Assembly (NCBI GenBank): GCA_003427395.1
Contig: BFEA01000028.1
Coordinates: forward strand, 3,206,239 to 3,231,534
Direction of reading: 5' to 3'
Length of the DNA: 25,296 nt
From: Chara braunii
Lineage: Eukaryota; Streptophyta; Charophyceae; Charales; Characeae
The position numbers and the translations under genes were made by a program. Shown piece by piece: positions 18,265-25,296 of the stretch. The notes under the pieces are model-generated. The model searched no databases and was not told where the DNA came from. It saw only the letters and a program-made list of their open reading frames with translations. Position 1 is the stretch's first letter. Each line of letters starts with the position of its first letter.

Positions 18265-18326
18265 GACAAACTGTTTCATCGGAGTTTCACCGACTCATCA
18301 GGAGGCTGAACCCTCAACAGTCTGCA
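18265..18326 (-). ncRNA. type III hammerhead ribozyme, intact core (copy B)
   Basis: This is a self-cleaving RNA motif. On the minus strand the order is stem III' GCAGACTGT, cleavage triplet GTT, and stem I GAGG/CCTC closing GTTCAG. CTGATGA (18301-18295), stem II GTCGG/CCGAT around TGAAACT (one G-U), GAAAC (18277-18273) and stem III 5' arm ACAGTTTGT follow. Stem III can form nine pairs including G-U. All conserved core bases expected of a hammerhead (CUGAUGA, GAAA, UH at the cleavage site) are present. Cleavage is predicted next to position 18316. This is the layout found in plant retrozymes and viroid-like RNAs. Activity has not been shown. Confidence 0.88.
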
Positions 18327-18417
18327 AAATCCCCTCACTGATTACACTGTAAATGATAATCTACCTTAACCAAAATCAAAGTAGACTATCACTCACCCAC
18401 ACCAGATGAAAAACTCT
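18327..18417. other. AC-rich spacer between opposed ribozyme motifs
   Basis: About 90 bp, rich in A and C on the plus strand, between the hammerhead and its inverted degenerate partner. Locus C has about 570 bp of unrelated but also T-poor sequence in the same place. Confidence 0.5.
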
Positions 18418-18483
18418 ACAGACTGTCGGTTCACACCCCATCACAAACCAGCGAAACATCCACGAAACAAAGAAAGGTCTGTC
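18418..18483 (+). ncRNA. degenerate hammerhead-like partner (copy B)
   Basis: The plus strand has ACAGACTGTC, GGTTCACACC (stem I-like), CCATCACAAACC, GCGAAACATCC and ACGAAACAAAG. ACAGAC can pair with GTCTGT (18478-18483) to close a long stem III. GAAAC and the GTC triplet are present but the CTGATGA core is not intact. Its reverse complement resembles the ribozyme at 18265-18326. Confidence 0.5.
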
Positions 18484-18829
18484 ACAGCCAAAAAATATAC
18501 TCCAGACATATATATATTTCCAGTGTCCGTGCGGTCTACTGCGACCATGCGTAAGGATCAAGCAGATTTGTGTTGAGAGAAAACGGAGATCCCCTTTTTG
18601 CCTTTTGCTTTTTGGAATTGTTATAGTTGGACGTTGAAGTCCGTGGTGGCCATCAAAGTCAAACCCCTTGACCTGTTTTCAGGAGTCAATGATGGAGCTC
18701 GTCTCCAGGGCCATAAGCGTTTGGCCGCCACAAAGGGTCAGAGCCCGTCTACCACCCACTCTCCGCAGGATGCAGAAGAGGGTAGGACTCTCAACCCCCT
18801 TAGCGGTTGTCTAGCGTCGAGAGATTAAT
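18484..18829. other. copy B-specific segment, no gene
   Basis: No alignment by eye with copy A between its half ribozyme and tail, and no family motif. A palindrome-like AGAGATTAATCTCT lies at its end (about 18819-18834). Confidence 0.4.
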
Positions 18830-19530
18830 CTCTTTAGGCGTGTGTCAACCGACACTTGCGTGTCAAAAGTGACCCTCGAGACCCTTAAGGGTCATGCGAT
18901 TATGGGTGCTACATAGTACGCCGTCACTGTGACTGCTTTCGTATTCACTCAATAGCTAGTCGATATGAGGAAGCCCGCGTCCGCACAGTTATTATTCTAA
19001 GTCCACCGCGCGATGCCTAACCGATTTTTGTGCCGGAAGCGTTATGGGTTGAATACATAAAGGGACTAGGAGTGTTTGTGTGAGCAATTTGATTATTTAT
19101 TTTGGCGCGATGTAACACGTGGTAAGAAGGATGCGTCCTAGTCGATCAGCGTTGAGTCGTGCTTGGGACGCCAACCCCCCAATGCGTCGATTGGCATGCA
19201 GGTCCAACAGAGGTGTGCGACCACGTGTGCCCCTTATGCTACAGCGTACGAGAAACGCCCACGGCTGGGCCACCTCTGCGATTGCAACTGAGTAACTTTC
19301 GCATGTGGTTCAGTAGCTCGACGGGGATACGCCCGTTCAAGGGTGGTGACAGCCCCTTGGGCGGAGGTAAGTTGTACCTCGCGTGACCCTATCCTGTCGT
19401 AGGGGTTCGCGAGAGGTATGGCTGACGCACTTGGCCGGAGCGGCGAAAAGCTCCACCATGAAACAAGTCCTGCACGAATCCTGCGTGACGCAGCCGGAAG
19501 GGTCCCCCTGTGGGACCGATGCGCTCGACA
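18830..19530. repeat. element X structured tail, copy B
   Basis: Second copy of the tail at 10770-11547, ending at the same GCTCGACA. Hairpins sit at matching places but with changed bases: GACAC/GTGTC (18851-18864), TGACCCT/AGGGTCA (18870-18894, where copy A has GGT-CTCG/CGAG-ACC), CCTCGCG/CGCGAGAGG enclosing CCCTA/TAGGG (about 19375-19417), GGTCCC/GGGACC (about 19501-19517). I see no coding potential shared by the copies. Confidence 0.8.
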
Positions 19531-19549
19531 CCGTGACCTGTAATTTGTA

Positions 19550-19870
19550 CGTTTGGTTTGTTAGCTTTGTGCCCTACTGGGCTTGATCCTTAAACATGTA
19601 GTTATTAGTCTCTATTTGGCAGTCGTAGACCCTTAGGCTTTGCTGTTTTGTCGGTTTCTGCAGTTGCTGAAGTCAACCCAGGGCTTGATCCCATTACCTG
19701 TCCTGTGTTTGTGGTGTTTGACTGTTTATGAGTCTCATTGGGCTTGAACCTTGAACCTGACACTAGTAGTCTCTACTTCGTAGTCTTAGGCCTTTCAGCC
19801 TTGTTGTTTTGTCTTTTTCTGCCCTTCTGGAAACTGGTAGGCCAGTAGGTCTTTCTTTTGTGTGTCCTAG
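19550..19870. repeat. 161 bp tandem duplication
   Basis: GGGCTTGATCCTTAA at 19579 is matched by GGGCTTGAACCTTGA at 19740, and the following AGTCTCTAxTT, TAGxCxTTAGGC and TTGTTTTGTC blocks repeat at the same spacing. A partial extra GGGCTTGATCCC is at about 19682. The function is unknown. Confidence 0.75.
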
Positions 19871-20067
19871 CCTTGGGTCCCCTTAGTCTACGCTTCCATC
19901 TAGATGCATGTAGGTAGATCTTGACTGTTTGGCTGTACATGTTTGCTGTTTGGACGGTCAGACAGGTCTGTAGGGGGCTGCTGTGTTGTAGTTCTAGGGA
20001 AGTCAGGTAGAAGTAGGCAAAGGCCGACGAGTTTGGGGTTCTTTTGGTTGTTTTCGTTGCTTTTTTC

Positions 20068-20595
20068 TCAGTCTGGGTGGAGGTCGCATTGCTTCCCTGC
20101 TGTGCTATTGTGGGCATGTATGCAGGGCATCTTCTCCACATGCCGCTGGCGGCCATAGCTGGGGCCGGCCAACTCGATTGGTGACAAAGCTGGGCTCGGC
20201 GCCCAAGTGCTGATGAACGCTTCCTCATATTTGTGTGCTTGTTGGGGTTTGGTCAGCTGCAACCGAGGCTGCACTTTCAGCGGTTCTTCTTCGACGTGGA
20301 AGAAATTCATCTTCATCGAGTTGTTCTTCTTAATCATCCTGGGAGCTGCGCTCCCCTGCTGAGTGGGCACTTCATCTGCAGTGGGCTTCTTGAGTGGTGC
20401 AGAGAGGGGTGTTGGATTTAGGAGGGTGTGTGGCGACTGGCAGGCTTGATAGGTTGGGTGCTTCCAAGCACCATAGCTAGAGCTTGAGGAAGAGGGAGGA
20501 AGAAGAAAACTCCCGTATACTTCGATGAAATCTTGTAAATAATTGGTCCGTGCGTGTTGGTAAAGTGGTTGGGCGTGGAAGTTTGGGCTGTTCAT
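20068..20595 (-). CDS. hypothetical protein or exon (175 aa)
   Basis: An ATG-started frame of 175 residues with mixed composition. A Ser-rich patch (SSSSSSYG, about residues 35-42) is followed by a Pro-rich linker, then a Lys/Met segment (MIKKNNSMKMNFF) and a His/Cys-containing end. I recognise no domain, signal peptide or membrane segment. It may be a real first exon, because the neighbouring frames are less protein-like and the region 20,100-20,600 has no obvious repeat. It overlaps another minus-strand frame (19773-20228) that is probably a shadow. A splice donor could end the coding part before the stop. Confidence is low. Confidence 0.3.
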   Translation of the reverse strand: MNSPNFHAQPLYQHARTNYLQDFIEVYGSFLLPPSSSSSSYGAWKHPTYQACQSPHTLLNPTPLSAPLKKPTADEVPTQQGSAAPRMIKKNNSMKMNFFHVEEEPLKVQPRLQLTKPQQAHKYEEAFISTWAPSPALSPIELAGPSYGRQRHVEKMPCIHAHNSTAGKQCDLHPD

Positions 20596-20785
20596 TATTG
20601 ACTTCGGGAGAGGCGGTTATTAGAAATTGATTTTAATTTCAATTCTATTTTCGGTGCTTGTGTGCTTCTGCTGTGTATTTTATCATCCAGTGTGGTGTGT
20701 ATTGCTCCCTCCAAAGGTCACTTGTCACTGCGCTTTTGTATGGGAACGTGTGGATGCTATGTTGGATCTCGTTTCAATCAGGCAC

Positions 20786-20787
<2 letters not shown>

Positions 20788-20840
<53 letters not shown>

Positions 20841-20844
20841 ACAC

Positions 20845-20926
<82 letters not shown>
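20788..20926. repeat. CA and GA compound microsatellite
   Basis: A (CA)n run to about 20834 passes through mixed CAGA units into a (GA)n run to about 20926. The Thr-His and Arg-Glu open frames across it are repeat artefacts. Confidence 0.97.
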
Positions 20927-20927
<1 letters not shown>

Positions 20928-20989
20928 ACCAACCCCTCACATACCCCCTTCCGCCCGCCACCCCCCATGAAATGAAACTTCTCCGTTGA

Positions 20990-21210
20990 TGGTTTTCTTT
21001 GCGGATTCGAGGAGAACTCGGCAAGCGCAGCTCAGCCGCGAATACCGAAAAAAACAAAAAAAAAACAAAAAAAAAAAACTGGACCTGTTTTGGGCCCAAC
21101 TGGAGCTTCGGTTGGACCACCTGGGGTCAACCCGGCCCGTTTGGATCCGGGTCGGTCCAACAGCCCGGTTGCCGGCACAGCCCTGTTTTTTTTTTTTTTT
21201 TTTCTGAAGG
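20990..21210. other. A-rich run, GC-rich patch and T run; no gene
   Basis: About 21047-21080 is A-rich, 21082-21180 is made of shuffled GGTCC, CCCGG and GGTTG words, and about 21186-21203 is a T run. The A-rich and T runs are complementary and flank the patch, so the whole could fold back. The solo LTR begins just after it. Confidence 0.6.
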
Positions 21211-21212
21211 GG

Positions 21213-21216
21213 CAAT
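21213..21216. repeat. target site duplication, left
   Basis: CAAT directly before the LTR end (TGCAATC); matched by CAAT after the other end at 22159-22162. Confidence 0.6.
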
Positions 21217-22158
21217 TGCAATCAGACTCGCTATCTTCACACTTCACATATATGTAAACAGGTTGCGCAGCAAACTGGTGATAAGCGCCCACTCAGAACT
21301 CAGAGATATGGTTGCCAAGAACGCAGTTCAGATACAAGCTCACTTCGAACAACTATGGCGCAACAGCGCCTGTACAACTCTCTGTTCATCGCCAACCCAA
21401 CTCTGCTGTTCACACACACACACCGGATCACCCTGGATATCCCACACGCATCACACATACACGCTACACTCTCCTATCAGCTATGGCGGCTATGGCCGCT
21501 ACTACTCCTATCGCTATGGCTAAGCTCTCCTTCTCGCCCACTTCGTCTTCGGGCTCACTGCAGACCACCTCGCACAAGTCGCTGTGGCAGCGCTTCCGCA
21601 TGGCTTCCGCAGGAATGAATGAATGGCTGGATGCTGCCTCTTGATTTATACTTCTGTATCTCGTTGGTCTGCCCCTTTCCCACGTCCGTGGTGCACACAG
21701 TCCCATGCGGTACTTGCTTGACTGGACTAGGACTGACTGGGACTGGGACTGCTGACTCAGCACGGGTGAACTCCACCACTTGCCCACTTGCCTCAGCCTA
21801 AACGTGAGCAGCTTCGAAAGGCCAGTACCAGGATCTTCCGGAAGTTTCAGTCCTGGCCTTTCGGATACTGTAGCAGCTCCGACCTTGACCCTTCAGGACT
21901 GTAGCAGCTACGACCTTGACCCTTTGGAGGAGCTATAGCTACGACTTCTAGAACTTGCTACGACTCCTATCCGACAGGTCTACAGATCGAACCCCTATAC
22001 CCTACAGACCTACGACAACCTACCACTGTGGGGAAAGAGACAGGTCGTGGGTTCAACTCTCGGGGTGGACACAGATACTGTACACAGGTAAGGTGATGGT
22101 CTAGGGATCGAGCCCTGGGACTTGCATCCGCTACTGCGAACAGGTGAATACCGTTTCA
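21217..22158 (-). mobile_element. solo LTR of the same Ty3/gypsy family
   Basis: Second copy of the LTR at 5071-5992, same orientation, 942 bp. It has the TGAAAC end on the minus strand, and a slightly mutated other end (TTGCA where the 3' LTR has TTTCA). It is flanked by CAAT on both sides and has no internal gypsy sequence nearby. A solo LTR is what remains after two LTRs of one element recombine. Internal short frames are not genes. Confidence 0.85.
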
Positions 22159-22162
22159 CAAT
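22159..22162. repeat. target site duplication, right
   Basis: CAAT directly after the LTR terminus, matching 21213-21216. Confidence 0.6.
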
Positions 22163-22644
22163 GGTGGCCGCGGCACAAACGATTTTCGAATAGGCAAAAA
22201 AAAAAAAACACGAGCCGGCATAAGAGACAGCCACCGAGTTCGAAAACGCAATGAAAGCACCATGGCCGTGACAGAGGCACAGATGTCATAACTACAGGGG
22301 CAGGCTGTGATGCCAGACAAGAAAGCGGTGGGCGGGGAGAATCTATTTTGAGTCTTTTCTTGACTGAAATTGTTATTTCAAACTCTCACCATGAGCACAG
22401 TGCCATTTAGTGTTTTTTTTTTTTTTTTTTTTGCCGTTTTGAACTCAAAACCTGCTGCGTCTGCTCGACTCTGCTGTTATTTCTTTTTTCTTAAGACTTG
22501 AGCCAATACACTTTTAGAAAGCAAGGAATAACTTCAAGTTGAGGACGCATGGGCACTTCTTTTGGAATTGAATCTCACCTTACATACTACATCCACACTG
22601 AACAAACATGGAGCAATAGGTGGAACAAGAAGGGGCAGTCATAC
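22163..22644. other. no gene recognised; T run
   Basis: It contains an A run (about 22196-22209) and a T run (about 22412-22432). It may be intron of the exon at 22645-23024, since it lies downstream of that exon on the minus strand. Confidence 0.4.
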
Positions 22645-23024
22645 CCGTCAAGCGTGACAATACTCGTAGTGTTTCCAGTCCCATTTCCACATGCATCACC
22701 AACAACTGATGGAGCCACCACAGAAGCAACTGGATTCTCTATCTTGTCAGGCCATTCCAGTGTTACTGACATTCTTTCATCAAACACCTGGTTGTTAACG
22801 GTGAGCAGTCCATCTTTTAGTAAGGCCAAAGCTGATCCAGGCCCTACTGTTGCTTGCTGTCCAAGGGTGACTATCAGGACAGCTTTGTCCGCATTATCAA
22901 CAAGGCAATTAGCTTTTGCACCCAGGAGCCTGTCGCTGTCACGGAAAATTTTGTCGCAGAAGTTTCTCATAGGTGCTGCCGGTGTATTCAGGAGGACTGT
23001 AATCTGACGCGAATCACTGCTCAT
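22645..23024 (-). CDS. internal exon, possible REJ-like / polycystin-type extracellular region
   Basis: About 126 codons on the minus strand with balanced, protein-like composition, unlike the rest of the window. It reads CDKIF, then LLGAKANCLV, LIVTLGQQATVGPGSALALL, APSVVGDACGN and ends TSIVTLD. The order Cys, LG-x-A-x-C, L-x-V-x-LG-x2-ATV-x-PG and AP-x-V-x4-C resembles the repeated extracellular REJ-like part of polycystin-type channel proteins in green algae and protists. That is recall of a pattern, not a search. A splice acceptor fits at TTGTTTCTTTGAATCAG (ending 23025) and a donor GGGTATGA at about 22644, giving 380 bp. Neighbouring exons were not found. It is probably a host gene fragment; it could also be a pseudogene. 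Confidence 0.5.
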
Positions 23025-23250
23025 CTGATTCAAAGAAACAATATGAAGCATGCCAACCATTCAGAATAACCATAGCTGACATTCATGGCTCGATTACGAA
23101 TTTACGATGCCTATCAGGGTTGAGACCCGCAATTTCATGATACTTCAAGCCTGCCGATAATCATGACAGAAGCTCAATAATCAATAATGATGAGAAACAA
23201 TCTACAAAAACTTCCATCCACCGCAAAAGGAGCAGTGTGAATGATTTTTG
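23025..23250. other. no gene recognised
   Basis: AT-rich and without motifs; possibly intron upstream of the exon at 22645-23024. Confidence 0.4.
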
Positions 23251-23510
23251 GGGCCGGGTAAAGCTGTCCAGACTGGGACGGACTGTCTAGGTCCGGGCTG
23301 CCCGGGTGACCGCCAGGGGCCCGGAGGAGGTCCCAGGCGACCTGGCCGTGCAGGGCACCCGGTTGGGGGCCGGGGCCCCCCAGCACACTCACCTGTCGGG
23401 GGGGTTCGGACCCCCTTTTGGCTGGTATTGGCCTCCCGCAGGGCTACCAGGTCCGACCGGCCCAAGAAACCGTCGCGTCGGGCCCCGTAGGCCTGCTTTT
23501 TTTTTTTTAA
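23250..23510. other. GC-rich patch of shuffled GGCC/GGTCC words plus T run
   Basis: GGGCCGGG, GGGGCCCGG, CCCGGG, GGGGGCC and related words fill the stretch, which ends in a T run at about 23498-23508. The Pro/Gly/Arg frames on both strands mirror one another and are not genes. It is similar in style to the patches at 3885-4210, 12600-12735 and 21082-21180. Confidence 0.6.
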
Positions 23511-23662
23511 TTCGCGCCGGCTCTGTTGGCGCCAATCTTGCCCCCCGTTCGAACCTCCGATCAGCTGGGGTGGTCTGCCACTCGCCCCACAGCACGATCG
23601 GAGTTGGTGCCGACTTGCTGCTGCCCCATCCTGCTGCGCCGTCGCCCGTCGCCATCGCCATC

Positions 23663-23776
23663 GACTGTCCTGCTGCTGCTGCTACGATGAAGGCCCCAAC
23701 TGTCCTGCTCGGACCTGCTGCTGCTGCTACGATGAAGGCCCAGACTGTCCTGCTGCTGCTGCTACGACGAAGGCCC
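23663..23776. repeat. three copies of an about 40 bp CTG-rich repeat
   Basis: ACTGTCCTGCTG, then a CTGCTGCTG run, then CTACGATGAAGGCC recurs at about 23664, 23699 and 23743. The middle copy carries an extra CTCGGAC. Confidence 0.8.
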
Positions 23777-24062
23777 CGACGACAAAGGCGCCGTTCTTCT
23801 TCTTCTCCTTCTTCTTCTTCTTGTCGGAATCATCTAGGGTTTTTGTAAGACGGGGAGACGAAGGCCCTGCTGCTAGGGTTACTGTTGCAGGTAACGACGA
23901 GGGCCCCGACGACAAAGGCGCTGTTCTTCTTCTTCTTCTTCTTCTTCTTCTACTTCTTCTTCTTCTTCTTCTTTTTCTTCTTCTTGTTGTCGGAATCATC
24001 TAGGGTTTGTGTAGGACGGGGAGACGAAGGCCCTGCTGCTAGGGTTACTGTTGCAGGTAACA
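23766..24062. repeat. tandem unit with a variable CTT insert
   Basis: GACGA-GGGCCCCGACGACAAAGGCGC begins at about 23766 and 23896. Each copy continues with a CTT run of different length, TGTCGGAATCATCTAGGGTTT, GACGGGGAGACGAAGGCCC and TAGGGTTACTGTTGCAGGTAAC. A third, decayed start (AACGAAGACCC) is at about 24061. Confidence 0.85.
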
Positions 24063-24069
24063 ACGAAGA

Positions 24070-24450
24070 CCCTTTCTTCTTCTTCTTTTTCTTCTTTTCT
24101 TCTTTTGCTTCTCCTTCTTCTTCTTCTTCTTCTTGATCATTTGGCAGGTCACGTGAGATACGACAGGCCGTCCACCTACCCCCTTCTTCTTCTTCTTCTT
24201 CTTTCTTCTTCTTCTTCTTCTTCTTCTTCTTCTTCTTCTTCTTCTTCTTCTTCTTCTTCTTCTTCTCTCCTCCTCCTCCTCCTCCTCTCGTCTTCTTCGT
24301 CTTCCCCTCCTCCCCCTCGTGTTTTCATCTTCCTCCATAACCTTTCTTCTTCTTCGTCGTCTTCCCCTTCTCCCCCACTCGTTTTTTTTCTCCTCCTCCT
24401 CTTCTCCATCTTCTTCTCCTTCTTCTTCTTCTTCTCCATCTTCTTCTAGT
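24070..24450. repeat. long pyrimidine tract (CTT/CTC)n
   Basis: The plus strand is almost entirely pyrimidine with one non-repeat gap (about 24134-24180). It includes an uninterrupted CTT run at about 24205-24265. The Ser/Leu and Glu/Arg/Lys frames are artefacts. Confidence 0.95.
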
Positions 24451-24517
24451 TCGTCGGCATTCGGTAGGTCACTTGAGACACATTCTTTTTTCAATTTTGT
24501 TTTTGTAAGTGGTTAGT

Positions 24518-24597
24518 ATGATCTCCACTCTATGAACTGGTGGCAAGTTTGGTTAAAATGACCCTTGGGTTTTGTTATGAATGGCCTGACAAGTGGT
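24518..24597 (+). repeat. 80 bp direct repeat, copy 1
   Basis: Starts ATGATCTCCACTCTATGAA and ends GGCCTGACAAGTGGT. It is nearly identical to 24903-24982 (two differences seen), 385 bp away. Confidence 0.9.
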
Positions 24598-24902
24598 CTG
24601 AAAATTGAGGCCTCCGTTAACCGTCTCTCAACAGGTTCACAAGCGGTTAACAGGGACCCCCACTTTTCAGCTCTGGTTAACCCCCTCAACCCTGAAAAGT
24701 GCATTGGAGATCATTTTTTTTAGTTTTTTCTGTTTGTTTCTTTTTGCCCTGTTTTATTTTTGCTCAAGGTCTGTGTGTGCCAAGTTTGGTGTTTGTTGGG
24801 GTCTTGGAGTTGACTGTTTTGGCTAGCCCTGAAAAATCCTGAAAATCCTGAAAACTGAAATGGGTGAATTTTGCATGAAAACACACTTTTGCCTTGCTGT
24901 TT
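24598..24902. other. spacer between direct repeats
   Basis: AT-rich on the whole, with related short words (AAAATCCTGAAAATCCTGAAAA). It holds two GGTTAAC words near 24617 and 24675. No gene is seen. Confidence 0.5.
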
Positions 24903-24982
24903 ATGATCTCCACTCTATGAATTGGTGGCAAGTTTGGTTAAAATGACCCTTGGGTTTTGTTATAAATGGCCTGACAAGTGGT
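24903..24982 (+). repeat. 80 bp direct repeat, copy 2
   Basis: Matches 24518-24597; differs at ATGAATT (ATGAACT in copy 1) and TTATAAA (TTATGAA in copy 1). With the spacer it forms one 385 bp tandem period, of which the next copy is cut short. Confidence 0.9.
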
Positions 24983-25296
24983 GAGTGATGGATGGATGGA
25001 TGATGGATGATGGATGATGGAGATTGGCGAGATGGGATGGAGGGAGGGATGGATGGATGGAGAAAGGCAGGGAGTGAGTAGGGAAGGAGGGGAAGAAGAA
25101 GAGGAGAGAAGAAGACCTAGCGAATGGAGCAGAAGCAGAAGCAGAAGCAGAAGAAGAAGAAGAAGAAGAAGAAGAAGAAGAAGAAGAAGAAGAAGAAGAA
25201 GAGAGGGATGGATGGATGGGGGGATGGAGAAAGGCAGGGGGTGAGTAGGGAAGGAGGGGAAGAAGAAGAGGAGAGAAGAAGACCTAGCGAATGGAG
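24983..25296. repeat. composite minisatellite, period about 167 bp, runs off the end
   Basis: GGAT runs lead to AGAAAGGCAGGGAGTGAGTA at 25061, then a purine block ending CTAGCGAATGGAG. The same block restarts at 25228 and reaches CTAGCGAATGGAG at the window end. Between them is (GCAGAA)n then (GAA)n at about 25125-25204. Confidence 0.93.

Noticed and set aside
20725-21120. Open frames across the CA/GA microsatellite
   Set aside because: Low-complexity repeats translated in several frames; no independent coding evidence.
24045-24494. Glu/Arg/Lys-rich or Ser-rich proteins from the CTT tract
   Set aside because: Simple repeat translation; every frame of the tract is open.

Overview
The window looks like repeat-rich nuclear DNA from a plant-lineage eukaryote. 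A streptophyte (charophyte-type) alga is my best guess, from the style of the Ty3/gypsy gag and chromodomain integrase and of the zf-RVT-bearing LINEs; this guess is low confidence. There is no bacterial-style gene packing, and no rRNA or tRNA was recognised. Almost everything identifiable is a mobile element, broken and nested. The exceptions are one convincing host-like exon (22645-23024, minus) and one weak hypothetical ORF (20068-20595, minus).

Layout. 1-62 is a GA microsatellite. 700-2168 (minus) is a chimera: a Ty3/gypsy gag N-terminal part joined to a decayed LINE C-terminus with a zf-RVT zinc knuckle. 2300-5070 has no gene: it holds cryptically simple AT-rich DNA, degenerate short repeats, a purine tract and a GC-rich palindromic patch. 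5071-7105 (minus) is the 3' half of a Ty3/gypsy element: LTR, polypurine tract, frameshifted chromodomain and integrase. A second copy of the same LTR stands alone at 21217-22158 between CAAT repeats.

7106-19530 is dominated by an unfamiliar non-coding repeat family, here called element X. Copy A covers about 7.96-11.55 kb. Copy B covers 12.74-12.95 plus 17.50-19.53 kb and is split by a 4.5 kb LINE (12952-17496, minus). Element X carries ten short hairpins with different stems but one conserved loop, then five longer nested hairpins of about 120 bp period. It also carries paired hairpins, a conserved TATA-like block, and type III hammerhead ribozyme motifs on the minus strand: one intact at 18265-18326, one with a damaged core at 11666-11725, and one half motif at 10436-10477. 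Degenerate inverted hammerhead-like partners sit at 12292-12343 and 18418-18483. A folded tail ends at a shared terminus, GCTCGACA. Paired bases differ together between copies in several stems, so the folding appears to have mattered. This family is the most interesting content of the window and resembles retrozyme-like non-autonomous elements, although its size and hairpin arrays are unusual.

19550-25296 holds a 161 bp tandem duplication, a CA/GA microsatellite, the solo LTR, the host-like exon, GC-rich and CTT-rich tandem repeats, an 80 bp direct repeat pair and a composite minisatellite running off the window end. The gene-like parts do not form an operon or pathway; they are remnants of separate transposons. 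Integrase and reverse transcriptase from such elements could in principle have mobilised the non-coding element X, but nothing here proves it.
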